This document shows positions 7,715 through 16,952 of a stretch of 52,617 nucleotides of DNA, one piece after another; the first letter of the stretch is position 1; each line of letters opens with the position of its first letter. The stretch is from Pseudomonadota bacterium. Lineage in GTDB: Bacteria > Myxococcota_A > UBA796 > GCA-2862545. Under the pieces are notes generated by a model, which was given only the letters and a program-made list of their open reading frames with translations, ran no database searches and was not told the DNA's origin. The translations under genes and the position numbers were made by a program. Location of the stretch: NCBI GenBank assembly GCA_005776945.1, contig SXOB01000058.1:1-52617 (forward strand), written 5' to 3'.

Positions 7715-9346
7715 GTGTTCGCCCTCCTTGCCGGGCTCGTCGCCCACGCCGATCCCTCCGACGTCCTGGCCACGGCCCTCCGCGACGCGGTCGCTGCGCT
7801 GCCGGCAGACGAACGGCCCTACTACGTTGCCGTCGCCCTTCGGGAGGAGATGTCGCTCACGCTCACGACGTCGCACGGCACCGTCTGGGCCGACACGACG
7901 GAGCACAGGCGGCTACTCGACGTCGATCTCCGCCTCGGCTCGCCGCAGCTCGACAACACCCATCCGTTGCGGGGGATGTCGTCGATGGCCGACGACAGCC
8001 GCGAGGTCCTCACCGTGCCCCTCACGGACGGCCCCGGCCTTCGGCGCGCCGTCTTCGGTGCCATCGACCGCGCCCTGCGCGACGCCGAAGAGCACCTCGC
8101 GCTGCTCGAAGCCAACCGAACGGTGCTCGTCGCCGAAGAGGACGTGGCGCCCGACTTCGACGTGCCGCCCGCGCGCACCCACCTCGATCCGACGACCCCT
8201 GTCGAACCGCTCGACCGCGGCGTGTGGGAACCCCTCATGCGGGAGTTGAGCGAGCGCATCGACGTTTCCGAGTCCATGGCCAGCTACGCCTCGTTGGGAA
8301 TCGAGCGCACCTGGACGACGTTCGTCGACACCCAAGGGGCACACCTTGGTCTTGGACGCGACCACGTTCGACTCTCCCTCTCGACGCACGCCATCGCCGA
8401 AGACGGCGACGGGATCGACGCGTACGCCTCGTTCGACGCTGCGTCGGTCGCCCGCCTCCCCGCCCCTGAGACGTTGCGCGCCGCAGCCGATGAATTGGCG
8501 CGCGACCTTGTCACCCGCAGCAATGCCCCCCGCGCCGAGCCCTACACGGGCCCGATCTGGCTCGGGGGACGGGCCGCCGCGGTCTTCGTCCACGAGGTGC
8601 TCGGGCACCGCGCGGAAGGCCATCGTCAAAAGCGCGACGACGAAGGCAAGACGTTCGCGGACCTCGTGGGCGAATCCGTCCTCCTGCCGACGATCGACAT
8701 CGTCGACGACCCCAGCGTCAAGCAGGTTGACGGCATCGACCTCAACGGCCACTACGCCTACGACGACGAAGGCACGCCCGCCGCGCCCGCGGTCCTCGTC
8801 GACGACGGCATCTTCCGCGGGTTCCTCACCACGAATTCTCCCATCCCTGGCTTCCCGGAGAGCAACGGACACGCTCGGCGAAGCCCTGGGCGGCCGCCGT
8901 TGGCGCGCATGGGAAACACGATTCTGACCGCCCGCAACGGGCTGACGAAAGCTGCGCTCGCCAAGCGCTTCCGCGACGAGTTGCGCCGCGCAGGCCTTCC
9001 CTTCGGCTACCGCATCGACGCCATCGACGGCGGCTTCACGACGACCGGCCGCGTCACGCCGAATGCCTTCAACGTGCGGGCGAGCGCCGCGTGGCGCGTC
9101 TACGCCGACGGCCGCCCCGACGAACCCGTCCGTGGGCTCGACCTCGTAGGCACGCCGCTTACGGCGTTCCGGAATGTCATCGCCACCGGCGACACCGCCG
9201 AGGTCTTCAACGGGTACTGCGGCGCCGAATCGGGTTGGGTCCCCGTGTCGGGCGTTGCCCCCGCCTTGCTCTTCGCGAGGCTGGAGACGCAGCGCAAAGA
9301 GAAGGGCGAAGACCGCCCCCCACTTCTCCCGAAGCCGAAACCATGA
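7715..9346 (+). CDS. exported TldD/PmbA-like metallopeptidase, metal site present
   Basis: A 543-residue member of the TldD/PmbA family starting at GTG 7715. There is no clear Shine-Dalgarno, but GTTAACGG lies 5 bases upstream. The N-terminus, MFALLAGLVAHA followed by DPSD, looks like a short Sec signal peptide; TldD proteins are normally cytoplasmic, so export is unusual. HEVLGH at residues 293-298 is the HExxxH zinc motif. The late FNGYCGAESGWVPVSGVAP segment carries the conserved Cys and closing motif of the family. Relatives degrade unfolded or small peptides and can trim RiPP precursors. It overlaps the next, paralogous gene by four bases, suggesting a TldD/TldE-type heterodimer in the envelope. 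Confidence 0.85.
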   Translation: MFALLAGLVAHADPSDVLATALRDAVAALPADERPYYVAVALREEMSLTLTTSHGTVWADTTEHRRLLDVDLRLGSPQLDNTHPLRGMSSMADDSREVLTVPLTDGPGLRRAVFGAIDRALRDAEEHLALLEANRTVLVAEEDVAPDFDVPPARTHLDPTTPVEPLDRGVWEPLMRELSERIDVSESMASYASLGIERTWTTFVDTQGAHLGLGRDHVRLSLSTHAIAEDGDGIDAYASFDAASVARLPAPETLRAAADELARDLVTRSNAPRAEPYTGPIWLGGRAAAVFVHEVLGHRAEGHRQKRDDEGKTFADLVGESVLLPTIDIVDDPSVKQVDGIDLNGHYAYDDEGTPAAPAVLVDDGIFRGFLTTNSPIPGFPESNGHARRSPGRPPLARMGNTILTARNGLTKAALAKRFRDELRRAGLPFGYRIDAIDGGFTTTGRVTPNAFNVRASAAWRVYADGRPDEPVRGLDLVGTPLTAFRNVIATGDTAEVFNGYCGAESGWVPVSGVAPALLFARLETQRKEKGEDRPPLLPKPKP

Positions 9347-10992
9347 TGGCCCTCTGGACGCTCGCCACGGCCGCCCTGGCCGACCCGCACGTGGACGTGC
9401 TCGAGGGCGCGATCGCGCGGCACCTTACGGCGCTCCATCTGCCCGACGCGCCCCGGATTTACCACCTGCGCTATCGGCTGTTCCAGCTCGAAGGCGTGTC
9501 CGCCGAGGTCCATGCCGGAGAAGTCGTCCTCAGCGAGCCGTTCGTGCAGAACCAGATCGGCGTCGAAGTGCGCGTGGGCTCACCGTCCTTCGACAACACC
9601 GGTTTCGGCGGCTGGCAAGACGGCTTCGAGTCCGCGTCGTTGCCGGCCGAGTTGACCCCTCACGCGCTCGACCTCGCTGCCTGGCGGCTCACGGACCGGG
9701 CCTACAAGGCGGCCGTCGAACACCACGCACGCAAGACCGCCCAATGGACGCCACCAGCGGATCATCCGGGTGACTACACCCTCACCGACCCCATTCGAGA
9801 CGAAGGCGCCGCCCCCACCGTGCCCGACCAAGACGCGCTCGTGGCCCTCGCGGTCGCTGCGAGTGCAGCCGTCGGCCTCCATCCGGCCTTGCTCAACACG
9901 TCGGCCCACCTCGGCGCCGAGGCCGGGACCGAGTGGATCGTCGACAGCGAAGGCACCGCGGTTCGCCGGGCGGTTTCCGAGGTGAGCCTGCGCGTGGCGG
10001 CTTCCGTACGCGCCGACGACGGCATGTTGCTCACGGACCAACGTCTCTGGACCGCGTCCAGCCTGAAGGGTCTGCCCCCACAGGACGCCATTGCGGCCTC
10101 TGCCGCCGCGATGGGCCAAGACCTGCTTGCGCGCGCGGCCCACGCCCCACTCGCCAACGAGTATGTGGGGCCCGTCCGCTTCGATGGGGCCGCAGCCGTC
10201 GACCTCTTCCGCGCCCTCCTCGTGGACCAGGTGGAAGGGACCCCGTCGGAAATCCCCTTCGAGACCTGGCTTGGCGACATCGGCGAAGCTGGCGCCGCCG
10301 TGCGGCTTGGACGTCGGGTGTTGCCGTCTGGCTGGCACGTCGTCGACGACGCGTCTCTTCGGCCAGACATGCCGTTTGCCGGCCCCTACGACGCCGAGGG
10401 CCGCCGCATCGAACCCGTGACCTTGGTCGAAGACGGCATCGTCCGTGATCTGCTGATGACGCGTACGCCGCGCAATGGTGTCGATGGCAACGGGCACGCG
10501 CGCGGGTGGCCAGGCACCGCGCCACGCGCTCGGGTGCACCACCTCGTCGTCACACCCCCTCGCCGCGCGAGCCCACGCGCGCTTCACCTCGCGGCGGTGC
10601 GAGCCGCCAAAGCCTACGGCGAGGACCGCTACCTCCTCATCCGTCGGCTCGAAGAGCCCGCCATTCCACCGCTTACCGATCCCGACCGGGCCGGCGCCAG
10701 CGAGGTCCTGCCGCGGCCCGTCGACGCGGTCTGGGTCGACGCCAGGGGCAACCAGACGCCCGTACGCAACCTCGCCTTTGCCGGCGTCGTGCGATGGGTC
10801 CTGCGCGACATTCTCGCGGCCGGCGCCGACGTCCAATCCACGTGGATGGCTCCGTTCGCGGGCGACTCTGCAACGATGGGCCCGACGGAAGGCCTCGCGA
10901 CGAGCGCTCGCGTTCCCGCCATCGTCGTAGGCGAAATGGAACTCGTGCCGCTGACGAGCGACCCGGCCGACAAGCCGCGCATCCTGCCCTGA
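9343..10992 (+). CDS. exported TldD/PmbA-like paralog lacking the HExxxH site
   Basis: A 549-residue protein beginning at ATG 9343, overlapping the upstream stop (ATGA). MMALWTLATAALA followed by DPHVD is a likely signal peptide with an ALA cleavage site. It aligns loosely to its neighbour over the whole length: shared VRVGSPSFDNT versus LRLGSPQLDNT near the N-terminus, shared NGHARxxPG later. Where the neighbour has FVHEVLGHRAEG this protein has FRALLVDQVEG, so both zinc His residues and the Glu are gone, and the late Cys motif is absent too. TldE/PmbA subunits also lack a metal site and support TldD, so a non-catalytic partner role is the best inference. Its stop is one base from the convergent gene's stop. 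Confidence 0.8.
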   Translation: MMALWTLATAALADPHVDVLEGAIARHLTALHLPDAPRIYHLRYRLFQLEGVSAEVHAGEVVLSEPFVQNQIGVEVRVGSPSFDNTGFGGWQDGFESASLPAELTPHALDLAAWRLTDRAYKAAVEHHARKTAQWTPPADHPGDYTLTDPIRDEGAAPTVPDQDALVALAVAASAAVGLHPALLNTSAHLGAEAGTEWIVDSEGTAVRRAVSEVSLRVAASVRADDGMLLTDQRLWTASSLKGLPPQDAIAASAAAMGQDLLARAAHAPLANEYVGPVRFDGAAAVDLFRALLVDQVEGTPSEIPFETWLGDIGEAGAAVRLGRRVLPSGWHVVDDASLRPDMPFAGPYDAEGRRIEPVTLVEDGIVRDLLMTRTPRNGVDGNGHARGWPGTAPRARVHHLVVTPPRRASPRALHLAAVRAAKAYGEDRYLLIRRLEEPAIPPLTDPDRAGASEVLPRPVDAVWVDARGNQTPVRNLAFAGVVRWVLRDILAAGADVQSTWMAPFAGDSATMGPTEGLATSARVPAIVVGEMELVPLTSDPADKPRILP

Positions 10993-10993
10993 G

Positions 10994-11821
10994 TCAGCGC
11001 GACCAGCTCAGCCCGAGTCCGCCCGCGAGCCCCTTCGACGCCTGTTCGGCCCAAACGTCGGCACCGACGCGCGCCTCAGCCGCCCAACCGCGGCCAAACT
11101 CGAGGCCGACCACGGGACCGATCCGAACGGACTCGCCGGTCCAGTCGTCGTGCTTTGTGTTGACGACGGCGTCGACCCGGCCCATCACGTAGGCGCTCTC
11201 GGGCTTCCAACCAAGGCCGAAGCTGCCGACGACGCTGTCGACGAGCCCCGGAGGCGGATCCTCACTCCAGCCAAGGAAAGCCTCGGTCCGGAACCGATAG
11301 CCGACGCTGCCCTCGACCCAACCCCAGCCGACCGAGGTACCGGCGAGGACGCTTGGGGTGACGTCGACCTGCCCGTCGCCTGGCCGCGCGCACAGGTCGC
11401 GAAGCACGGTCTCCTCGTCGCAAATGCTGTCGACGGCGTACAACGGAACCTTCAGCTCGACGGCCGCCGCCAAGGGGATCGTCTTGTGCAGCGCGACCTG
11501 GGGACCCACTCGAAGGTCGCCCATCCGGACGACCCGCGTGTCCCCGTTGCCGTCGAAAAAGGGGTCTCGGCGCTCGAACGTCACCATACCGACGTTGAGG
11601 GGGACGGACGCCACGGCCATGACCTTCCACGGTAGCGGGAGACCCACTTCGCCGTAGGCCGATGCGGATGCCCCTGTGAAGTCGACCACCGCGGTCGTCC
11701 CAATGCCGGGCAAAACGGACTGGTCGGCGAGGAAAGCGTCGCCGCCGACTCGGACGTAAACCTCGCCCCCATCGCGGGTCCATGGGCCGGCCCAGGCGGC
11801 CCAAGCAAGCAGCAGGATCAC
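10994..11821 (-). CDS. secreted outer-membrane-like beta-barrel protein
   Basis: A 275-residue product from GTG 11821, overlapping the molybdoprotein stop by four bases (GTGA). VILLLAWAAWA is a short signal peptide. The rest alternates polar and hydrophobic residues in strand-length stretches (AVVDFTGASASAYGEVGLPL, VAGTS/VGWGWVEGSVGYRFRT-like segments), is rich in Gly, Tyr and Trp, and ends in LGLSWSR, close to the aromatic C-terminal strand of outer-membrane barrels. No family name can be given with confidence. As the last gene of the three-gene minus-strand set it may provide an outer-membrane component for the periplasmic molybdoprotein. Confidence 0.65.
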   Translation of the reverse strand: MILLLAWAAWAGPWTRDGGEVYVRVGGDAFLADQSVLPGIGTTAVVDFTGASASAYGEVGLPLPWKVMAVASVPLNVGMVTFERRDPFFDGNGDTRVVRMGDLRVGPQVALHKTIPLAAAVELKVPLYAVDSICDEETVLRDLCARPGDGQVDVTPSVLAGTSVGWGWVEGSVGYRFRTEAFLGWSEDPPPGLVDSVVGSFGLGWKPESAYVMGRVDAVVNTKHDDWTGESVRIGPVVGLEFGRGWAAEARVGADVWAEQASKGLAGGLGLSWSR

Positions 11822-12831
11822 GTCACTACCAGCGTCGTGAGCTGGCCGGCGTCGTAGCCGATGAGGGGGTCCGTTCCTGCGGGATCCAGCAGCGACGTCT
11901 CGCCGTTGGCGTCTGTCACACGGACCTGGAAGCTGACCTCCCCGGGGTCGACGTTCGTGTCGAAGTGCCAGAGTGTCCAGATGTCGGCGCCCGGGCTGTA
12001 GTCGATGACCGCCTCTTCCCACGGCCCACCGTCGGTCGACACCTCGACGCGGGCAATCGTCGTCGTCCCAGCAAAGGCGGCGCCAAGCAGGCGCAGCGGG
12101 CCCGAGACCACAGGATCCCATCGCGCCGGAACGAGAATGTAGCCATGAAGCTGGATAAGACCGTGGTGGCTCCAGCCGCCGAACTCGTCCCAGAATGCGA
12201 AGACCGGCCCGTCCTCCCAGGCGATTTCGCTCACCCACTTGATGTTCTTGATCCCGTAGCGGCCAGGCACGATCAGCCGACAAGGCGCGCCGTGCTCGAG
12301 GGTCAAGGGTTCGCCGTTCATCTGCCAGACGACCCAGATGCCGTCCCGAGCGATCTCGACGGGAAGCGCCGCGTCGTAGCCGTCCAGGCCGGTCACCCGC
12401 ATCTCGACGGCGCTCTCCGGCGGTGTAACGCCCAGGAGATCCAGCAGGTCGCCAAGCGAGATCCCGCCCCAAATGGCATTGCCCATCCGAACGGACCCAG
12501 GTTGGGAGCCGATGCACTCCAGCGTCGCCTCAAACAGCGTCGGTTCGATGGTCGCCAACGTCGCCTCATCGAAGCGGGCGACCTGGTCGGCGCCAAAGCG
12601 CACCCCGCACCACCAGTTCGTGACGTCCGGCAATTCGCAGCAGTAGTAGATGTAGAAGGACGCGTTGTCCGTGATGGGCGAAAGGGCCACCTCGCCGGAT
12701 TCCGTCTCGGTGACGATTCCGTCGGTTCCGGCCACCTGCGACGCGATGCGCACGCGGTCGCACGCGGGTCCCGCGGCAATGGCGGCAAGCGCCGCTTGCA
12801 TCATTTCGCGACGCTGCCAAGGCTTGCTCAC
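11818..12831 (-). CDS. sulfite-oxidase-like molybdopterin enzyme, Tat-exported
   Basis: A 337-residue protein from GTG 12831 (GGAGGG just upstream, stop of the preceding gene overlapping by four bases). WQRREMMQAALAAIAAG is a Tat-type twin-Arg signal. The Mo-cofactor domain of the sulfite oxidase/YedY fold is clear: LECIGSQPG with the Mo-ligand Cys106, NAIWGGISLGDLLDLLG, then HGAPCRLIVPG and GIKNIKWVSEI. A C-terminal Ig-like half (VEVSTDGGPWEEA, VRVTDANGE) matches the Mo-co dimerisation domain. An unusual Cys-rich YYCCELPDVTNWWCG segment sits between signal and cofactor domain and has no counterpart I recognise. Whether sulfite or another substrate is oxidised cannot be told; no heme domain or cytochrome gene is adjacent. 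Confidence 0.85.
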   Translation of the reverse strand: MSKPWQRREMMQAALAAIAAGPACDRVRIASQVAGTDGIVTETESGEVALSPITDNASFYIYYCCELPDVTNWWCGVRFGADQVARFDEATLATIEPTLFEATLECIGSQPGSVRMGNAIWGGISLGDLLDLLGVTPPESAVEMRVTGLDGYDAALPVEIARDGIWVVWQMNGEPLTLEHGAPCRLIVPGRYGIKNIKWVSEIAWEDGPVFAFWDEFGGWSHHGLIQLHGYILVPARWDPVVSGPLRLLGAAFAGTTTIARVEVSTDGGPWEEAVIDYSPGADIWTLWHFDTNVDPGEVSFQVRVTDANGETSLLDPAGTDPLIGYDAGQLTTLVVT

Positions 12832-13304
12832 AGGACCCTCCGCAAGACCCGCCGAACGATCGCACGCTGGCCGTCGTTTCGCACAAGTTCGAACCGCTGA
12901 TCTAGTACGTCGCCGGACACGGTCCGGATCAGGGTCAACGCACAGGGGCACCCATCGCCGTCCGCCATCGTGGCCACGGTTCGGATCGAGCCATCGGGGT
13001 CCCAGGTGTGCGTGACCGTGGCGAGGCCGGACCGGCCCTTCTGCTTCCGCGCGACGCCGTCGATGAAGATGTCTTCATGGGAGGACTTGAGCACCGACCG
13101 GACGGCCACAGTCATGTGGCTCCCTTCCAGGGCGATGACCTGCGTCACGGACATCGACGCAGCGGCCTTGCGCTCAATCCAGGTGTACCCCTGAAGGGCC
13201 ATGATGGCGTCGATCGGATCACTGGCTTCCAAGTCCAAAGCCCAGCGCCCGGTCCACGGGGAGAGCTCGCCAGCCAGCGCGAAAACCGCGGCAAGAACGA
13301 GCAT
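12828..13304 (-). CDS. secreted lipocalin/fatty-acid-binding-like small protein
   Basis: A 158-residue protein; ATG 13304 has a G-rich stretch just upstream, and an ATG at 13322 would add six residues. MLVLAAVFALAGEL is a signal peptide. The mature part begins TGRWALDLEASDP, a GxW opening typical of lipocalin-type barrels, and continues in alternating strands with THTWDPDGSIRT. Similarity to fatty-acid-binding or lipocalin folds is a pattern judgement only. First gene of the three-gene minus-strand unit, translationally coupled to the molybdoprotein (GTGA). GTTAGGGG lies just before the ATG at 13322, a candidate promoter element. Confidence 0.6.
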   Translation of the reverse strand: MLVLAAVFALAGELSPWTGRWALDLEASDPIDAIMALQGYTWIERKAAASMSVTQVIALEGSHMTVAVRSVLKSSHEDIFIDGVARKQKGRSGLATVTHTWDPDGSIRTVATMADGDGCPCALTLIRTVSGDVLDQRFELVRNDGQRAIVRRVLRRVL

Positions 13305-13345
13305 GTGCCCCCCACACGCCATCCCCTAACGGCGGGTGGAGCGCC

Positions 13346-14635
13346 TCAGGAACGACGACGCCGCAGTGCGGCCAATCCCGCGAGGGCCCAAACGAAGCCG
13401 CTGCCCGCCGGAGCCCCACCGTTGCAACCGCCACACGTGCCCAACACGATGGCCTCGTCGTCGAATTCAGCCGGGATGTTGCCGGCGCACGGGACCGTGC
13501 TGTCGTCGTCGCAGTCATCGCAGGTCAACAGCCCGTCGCCGTCGGCGTCGCCTTCGTCCTCGCCTGGCACGCCGTCGCAGTCGTCGTCCTCGCCGTTGCA
13601 CTGCTCTTCCGCGCCAGGGAAGACCAGGGCCGACAAGTCATCACAGTCCGTCGAATCATCGACGTAGCCAGGGTACACCCCGAGGCAGCTTTCCACCGGC
13701 GGTGCCACGGGGTCGCCAAAGCTGTCGCCGTCTGCATCCCGGAACAGCTCGACGCCGGGGATACCGTCATCGATCGTGCCGTCGCAATCCTGGTCCACGC
13801 CGTCGCAGACCTCGTCGGCACCAGGGCGAATGTTGGGGTCGGCGTCATCGCAGTCGCCGCCCTCGGTCACGGTTCCGTCCGGCGCGACTCCTCCCAGGCA
13901 GTCGGACTCCATCTCGGACGTGTCGCCGTAGCCGTCGCCGTCGACATCCGCGTACCAGGACACTGTGATGACGTTGTCGTCCACCGTCCCGTTGCAGTCG
14001 TTGTCGAGCGAGTCGCACCACTCGGGGTGGCCTGGGTGGACCTGCGCCTTGTTGTCGTCGCAGTCTTCGCCGGGCGGGAATCCGTCGCCATCGACGTCGA
14101 TCTGGTCGGCCAGAGCCACCTGCTGGAGGTAGGCGAGGTCCTCGCTCGTCGTGTCGTTGATCACGTCGAGGGGGATGCCATTGTTGATGGTGTCGTTCTC
14201 GGCGGACACGAGGCCGGTGTTGTCGGCCCAGCCAAGGTCGCCACCCGCGTCGCCGTAGAAGTAGACCATGTCGTCGACCGTCAGGTAGATTCCGATCAGG
14301 AAGGTCTCGCCGGCGACCAAGTCCAGATCGAGTTCAGGGGACTGTTTCCACCCGGCCCCGCCGGCAACCTCGATGGCCTCCGATTCCCAGATCAACTCGT
14401 AAGTGTTGGCGCCCGTCGCCCGGTACACCGTGAAGCGGAGTGCAAACGGCTCCTGGTCCGGATCGAGCCAGTGCGAGAAGCGGTTGAGCGTCCGCGTCTC
14501 GTTGACAACAAACTTGTTGAGCTTGTAGGCCTCGTCGCCGAGGACTTCCGTCTCGTTCGTTCCGACTTCGAACACCTCGACAGCCTGAGCGGGGGCGGCC
14601 ATCGCCAAACCAAGAATCAAAGCAGCGGAACGCAT
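13346..14635 (-). CDS. MopE-like Ca/metal-binding repeat protein with MYXO-CTERM tail
   Basis: A 429-residue surface protein from ATG 14635 (GAGAGG upstream); a longer start at 14704 would overlap clpA. MRSAALILGLAMAAPAQA is a signal peptide. Residues to about 190 form a beta-rich domain of unknown type (FSHWLDPDQEPFALRFTVYR). Then come three full and one partial units of the MopE pattern, DxDGDG...DCDD...P...E.CD..D.DCDG, whose Asp clusters resemble calcium sites. The C-terminus, CGGCNGGAPAGSGFVWALAG plus LAALRRRRS, is a MYXO-CTERM signal: Cys motif, membrane helix, Arg cluster, used for surface anchoring in myxobacteria. Lies 22 bases downstream of clpA on the same strand, probably a separate role. 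Confidence 0.85.
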   Translation of the reverse strand: MRSAALILGLAMAAPAQAVEVFEVGTNETEVLGDEAYKLNKFVVNETRTLNRFSHWLDPDQEPFALRFTVYRATGANTYELIWESEAIEVAGGAGWKQSPELDLDLVAGETFLIGIYLTVDDMVYFYGDAGGDLGWADNTGLVSAENDTINNGIPLDVINDTTSEDLAYLQQVALADQIDVDGDGFPPGEDCDDNKAQVHPGHPEWCDSLDNDCNGTVDDNVITVSWYADVDGDGYGDTSEMESDCLGGVAPDGTVTEGGDCDDADPNIRPGADEVCDGVDQDCDGTIDDGIPGVELFRDADGDSFGDPVAPPVESCLGVYPGYVDDSTDCDDLSALVFPGAEEQCNGEDDDCDGVPGEDEGDADGDGLLTCDDCDDDSTVPCAGNIPAEFDDEAIVLGTCGGCNGGAPAGSGFVWALAGLAALRRRRS

Positions 14636-14657
14636 GGAGCGCCTCTCGGCACCCCTT

Positions 14658-16922
14658 TTAGCTTGAAGCTGGCTCGACCGATGCAACGGATCCGTCAGGT
14701 TCACGGCTGACGCACGCCAGAGTCACCTCGTCGCCCACCACATCGATGACGACATGGCCGCCCTTGCGCAGGGCTCCGAACAGCAACTCGTCGGCCAGCT
14801 TGCGTTTGACGTGCTCCTGGATGACGCGGCCCATCTCGCGAGCGCCGTACTCCGGGCTGTACCCGCGCTGGAGGAAGAAGGCGCGGGCCGCCTCCGTCGC
14901 CTGGAGCGTGACCTGGCGCTCCGTGAGCTGCGATTCCAACTCCGCGAGGAACTTGTCAACGATCTGCAGGACGACGGGCTCCGGCAGCGACGTGAACCAC
15001 ACGATGGCGTCCAAACGGTTGCGGAACTCGGGCGGGAAGGTGTCGCGCAGGACGGTATCGGCTCGACTCACCCCTTGTTGGCCGCCAAAGCCGAGGCCGC
15101 GACCGGCGGCAGCGCGCGCGCCCGCGTTCGTCGTGAGGATGACGATCGCATTGCGGAAGTCCGTCCGGCGACCGTTGTTGTCGGTCAACGACGCATGGTC
15201 CATGACCTGCAACAAGATCGAGAACAGGTCGTGGTGGGCCTTCTCGATCTCATCAAACACGAGGACGCAGTGTGGCGACTTGTGCACGGCGTCGGTGAGC
15301 TGCCCGCCCTGGTCAAAGCCGACGTAGCCAGGAGGCGCACCGATGAGGCGGCTCACGGCGTGCTTCTCCATGTACTGGGACATGTCGAAGCGAAGCAACG
15401 GCAGGCCCAACGCAAAGGCCAGCTGTCTGGCGAGTTCGGTCTTGCCGACACCCGTGGGGCCCGCGAAAAGGAACGAACCAATCGGCTTCGTCGGGTGGCC
15501 GATGCCCGCTCGCGACATCTTGATGGCGGTCACGACGGCGTCGACAGCAGGGTCCTGACCAAAAACGACCCTTCGCAGATCCCCGGTCAGCGTAGCCAGC
15601 TTGTCGCGGTCCTCCGTCGACACCTGCTTTGGCGGGATCCGCGCGATCCTCGCGATGGTGGCCTCGACATCGGCCACGCCAACGACCTTCGCCCCACGCA
15701 GCTTGACCGCCGCGCCCGCTTCGTCCAGCACGTCGATGGCCTTGTCCGGCAGCTTGCGGTCGGTGAGATGTCGGGCCGACAGGCTGACGGCAGCGTCGAG
15801 CGCCTCCTCGTCGTAGGTCACCTCGTGATGGCCCTCGTAGGAGGCCTTGAGCCCCCGAACGATGGCGCGGCAGTCGTCTAGGGTGGGTTCGCTCACGTCG
15901 ATGACCTGGAAGCGCCGCGCGAGCGCCTTGTCTTTGCCGAGCGCTGTCCGGTACTCCTCGTGGGTGGTGCTGCCGATGCACCGCAACCGCCCTGCGCTCA
16001 GCGATGGCTTGAGCAAGTTGGCGCCGTCCATCGCCCCACCGCTCGTCGCGCCAGAGCCCACAAGGGTGTGCAGCTCGTCGATGAACAGGATGGCTTTGGG
16101 GTCGTCCTCGACAGCCGCAATGACCCCCTTGAGACGCTCCTCGAAGTCTCCCCGGAACCGCGTCCCCGCAAGAAGCGAGCCGAGGTCGAGCGCGTGAATC
16201 CGCACCTCCCGCAGCAACTCGGGCACGTCGCCAGAGTGGACGGCGCGGGCGAGCCCTTCGACGATCGCCGTCTTGCCGACACCGGGATCACCCACCAGCA
16301 GCGGGTTGTTCTTGCGCCTGCGCGCGAGCACATGAATCAGGCGTTCCAACTCGGCGCTTCGCCCGATCATCGGGTCGATCTTGCCCTCGGCTGCCCGAGC
16401 GACCCACTCCGTCGTGTAGGCCGCCAAAGCGGAGGCGGGGCTCGTCGGCGCCCCTTCGCCGGGGCCGGCCGGGACGAGGTCGGGACGCAATCCCGCCTTG
16501 CGCACGCCATGAGAGAGAAACCGGGTCACGTCCAGCCGCGTGACGCCGTGCCGCTCCAACAGGAACACGGCCGGGCTGTCAGGTTCACCAAACATGGCGA
16601 CGAGGACGTCCGTGCCTTTGACGTCCGGGCGACCATGGTGCTGCACTTGCGCAAGCGCGCGCTGGAGCACGCGACGAAAGCCCTTGGTCTGGGCCGGTTC
16701 GTACCCGGCGTCCACCGCGATGGCCGGCATCTTCGCCAGCTCGGCCACCACGGCCTGCTCGAGCTTGGCGAGGTCCGCCCCACACGCGGCCATCGCTTCG
16801 CTCGCCGATGGGTCGTGGAGCAGGCCGTGAAGCACGTGCTCGAGCGTCAGGAACTCGTGCTGGCGCCCACGCGCGTACTCGACGGCCATCCCCAAGGCGA
16901 CCCGAAGGTCATCGCCAAGCAT
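14658..16922 (-). CDS. clpA: ClpA, ATP-dependent Clp protease unfoldase subunit
   Basis: A 754-residue AAA+ unfoldase that feeds substrates into ClpP. The N-terminal Clp repeat domain ([20 protein letters not shown]) precedes two ATPase modules: Walker [14 protein letters not shown] with Walker [11 protein letters not shown] in D1, and [12 protein letters not shown] with [12 protein letters not shown] in D2. A GRGLGFGG loop near residues 608-614 fits the (I/L)GF ClpP-docking motif, and NRLDAIVWF with [10 protein letters not shown] marks the D2 sensor region. ATG 16922 has AAGGAG seven bases upstream. It follows clpS by 30 bases, the usual clpSA order, so the two are one unit; clpP is not in the window. 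Confidence 0.97.
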   Translation of the reverse strand: MLGDDLRVALGMAVEYARGRQHEFLTLEHVLHGLLHDPSASEAMAACGADLAKLEQAVVAELAKMPAIAVDAGYEPAQTKGFRRVLQRALAQVQHHGRPDVKGTDVLVAMFGEPDSPAVFLLERHGVTRLDVTRFLSHGVRKAGLRPDLVPAGPGEGAPTSPASALAAYTTEWVARAAEGKIDPMIGRSAELERLIHVLARRRKNNPLLVGDPGVGKTAIVEGLARAVHSGDVPELLREVRIHALDLGSLLAGTRFRGDFEERLKGVIAAVEDDPKAILFIDELHTLVGSGATSGGAMDGANLLKPSLSAGRLRCIGSTTHEEYRTALGKDKALARRFQVIDVSEPTLDDCRAIVRGLKASYEGHHEVTYDEEALDAAVSLSARHLTDRKLPDKAIDVLDEAGAAVKLRGAKVVGVADVEATIARIARIPPKQVSTEDRDKLATLTGDLRRVVFGQDPAVDAVVTAIKMSRAGIGHPTKPIGSFLFAGPTGVGKTELARQLAFALGLPLLRFDMSQYMEKHAVSRLIGAPPGYVGFDQGGQLTDAVHKSPHCVLVFDEIEKAHHDLFSILLQVMDHASLTDNNGRRTDFRNAIVILTTNAGARAAAGRGLGFGGQQGVSRADTVLRDTFPPEFRNRLDAIVWFTSLPEPVVLQIVDKFLAELESQLTERQVTLQATEAARAFFLQRGYSPEYGAREMGRVIQEHVKRKLADELLFGALRKGGHVVIDVVGDEVTLACVSREPDGSVASVEPASS

Positions 16923-16952
16923 GCTGAGCTCCTTGGGGCCGCACGGGGGCGG

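Noticed and set aside
12888..12905. tRNA T-arm-like GTTCGAAC
   Set aside because: No matching acceptor, D or anticodon arms can be formed around it; it lies inside a coding gene.
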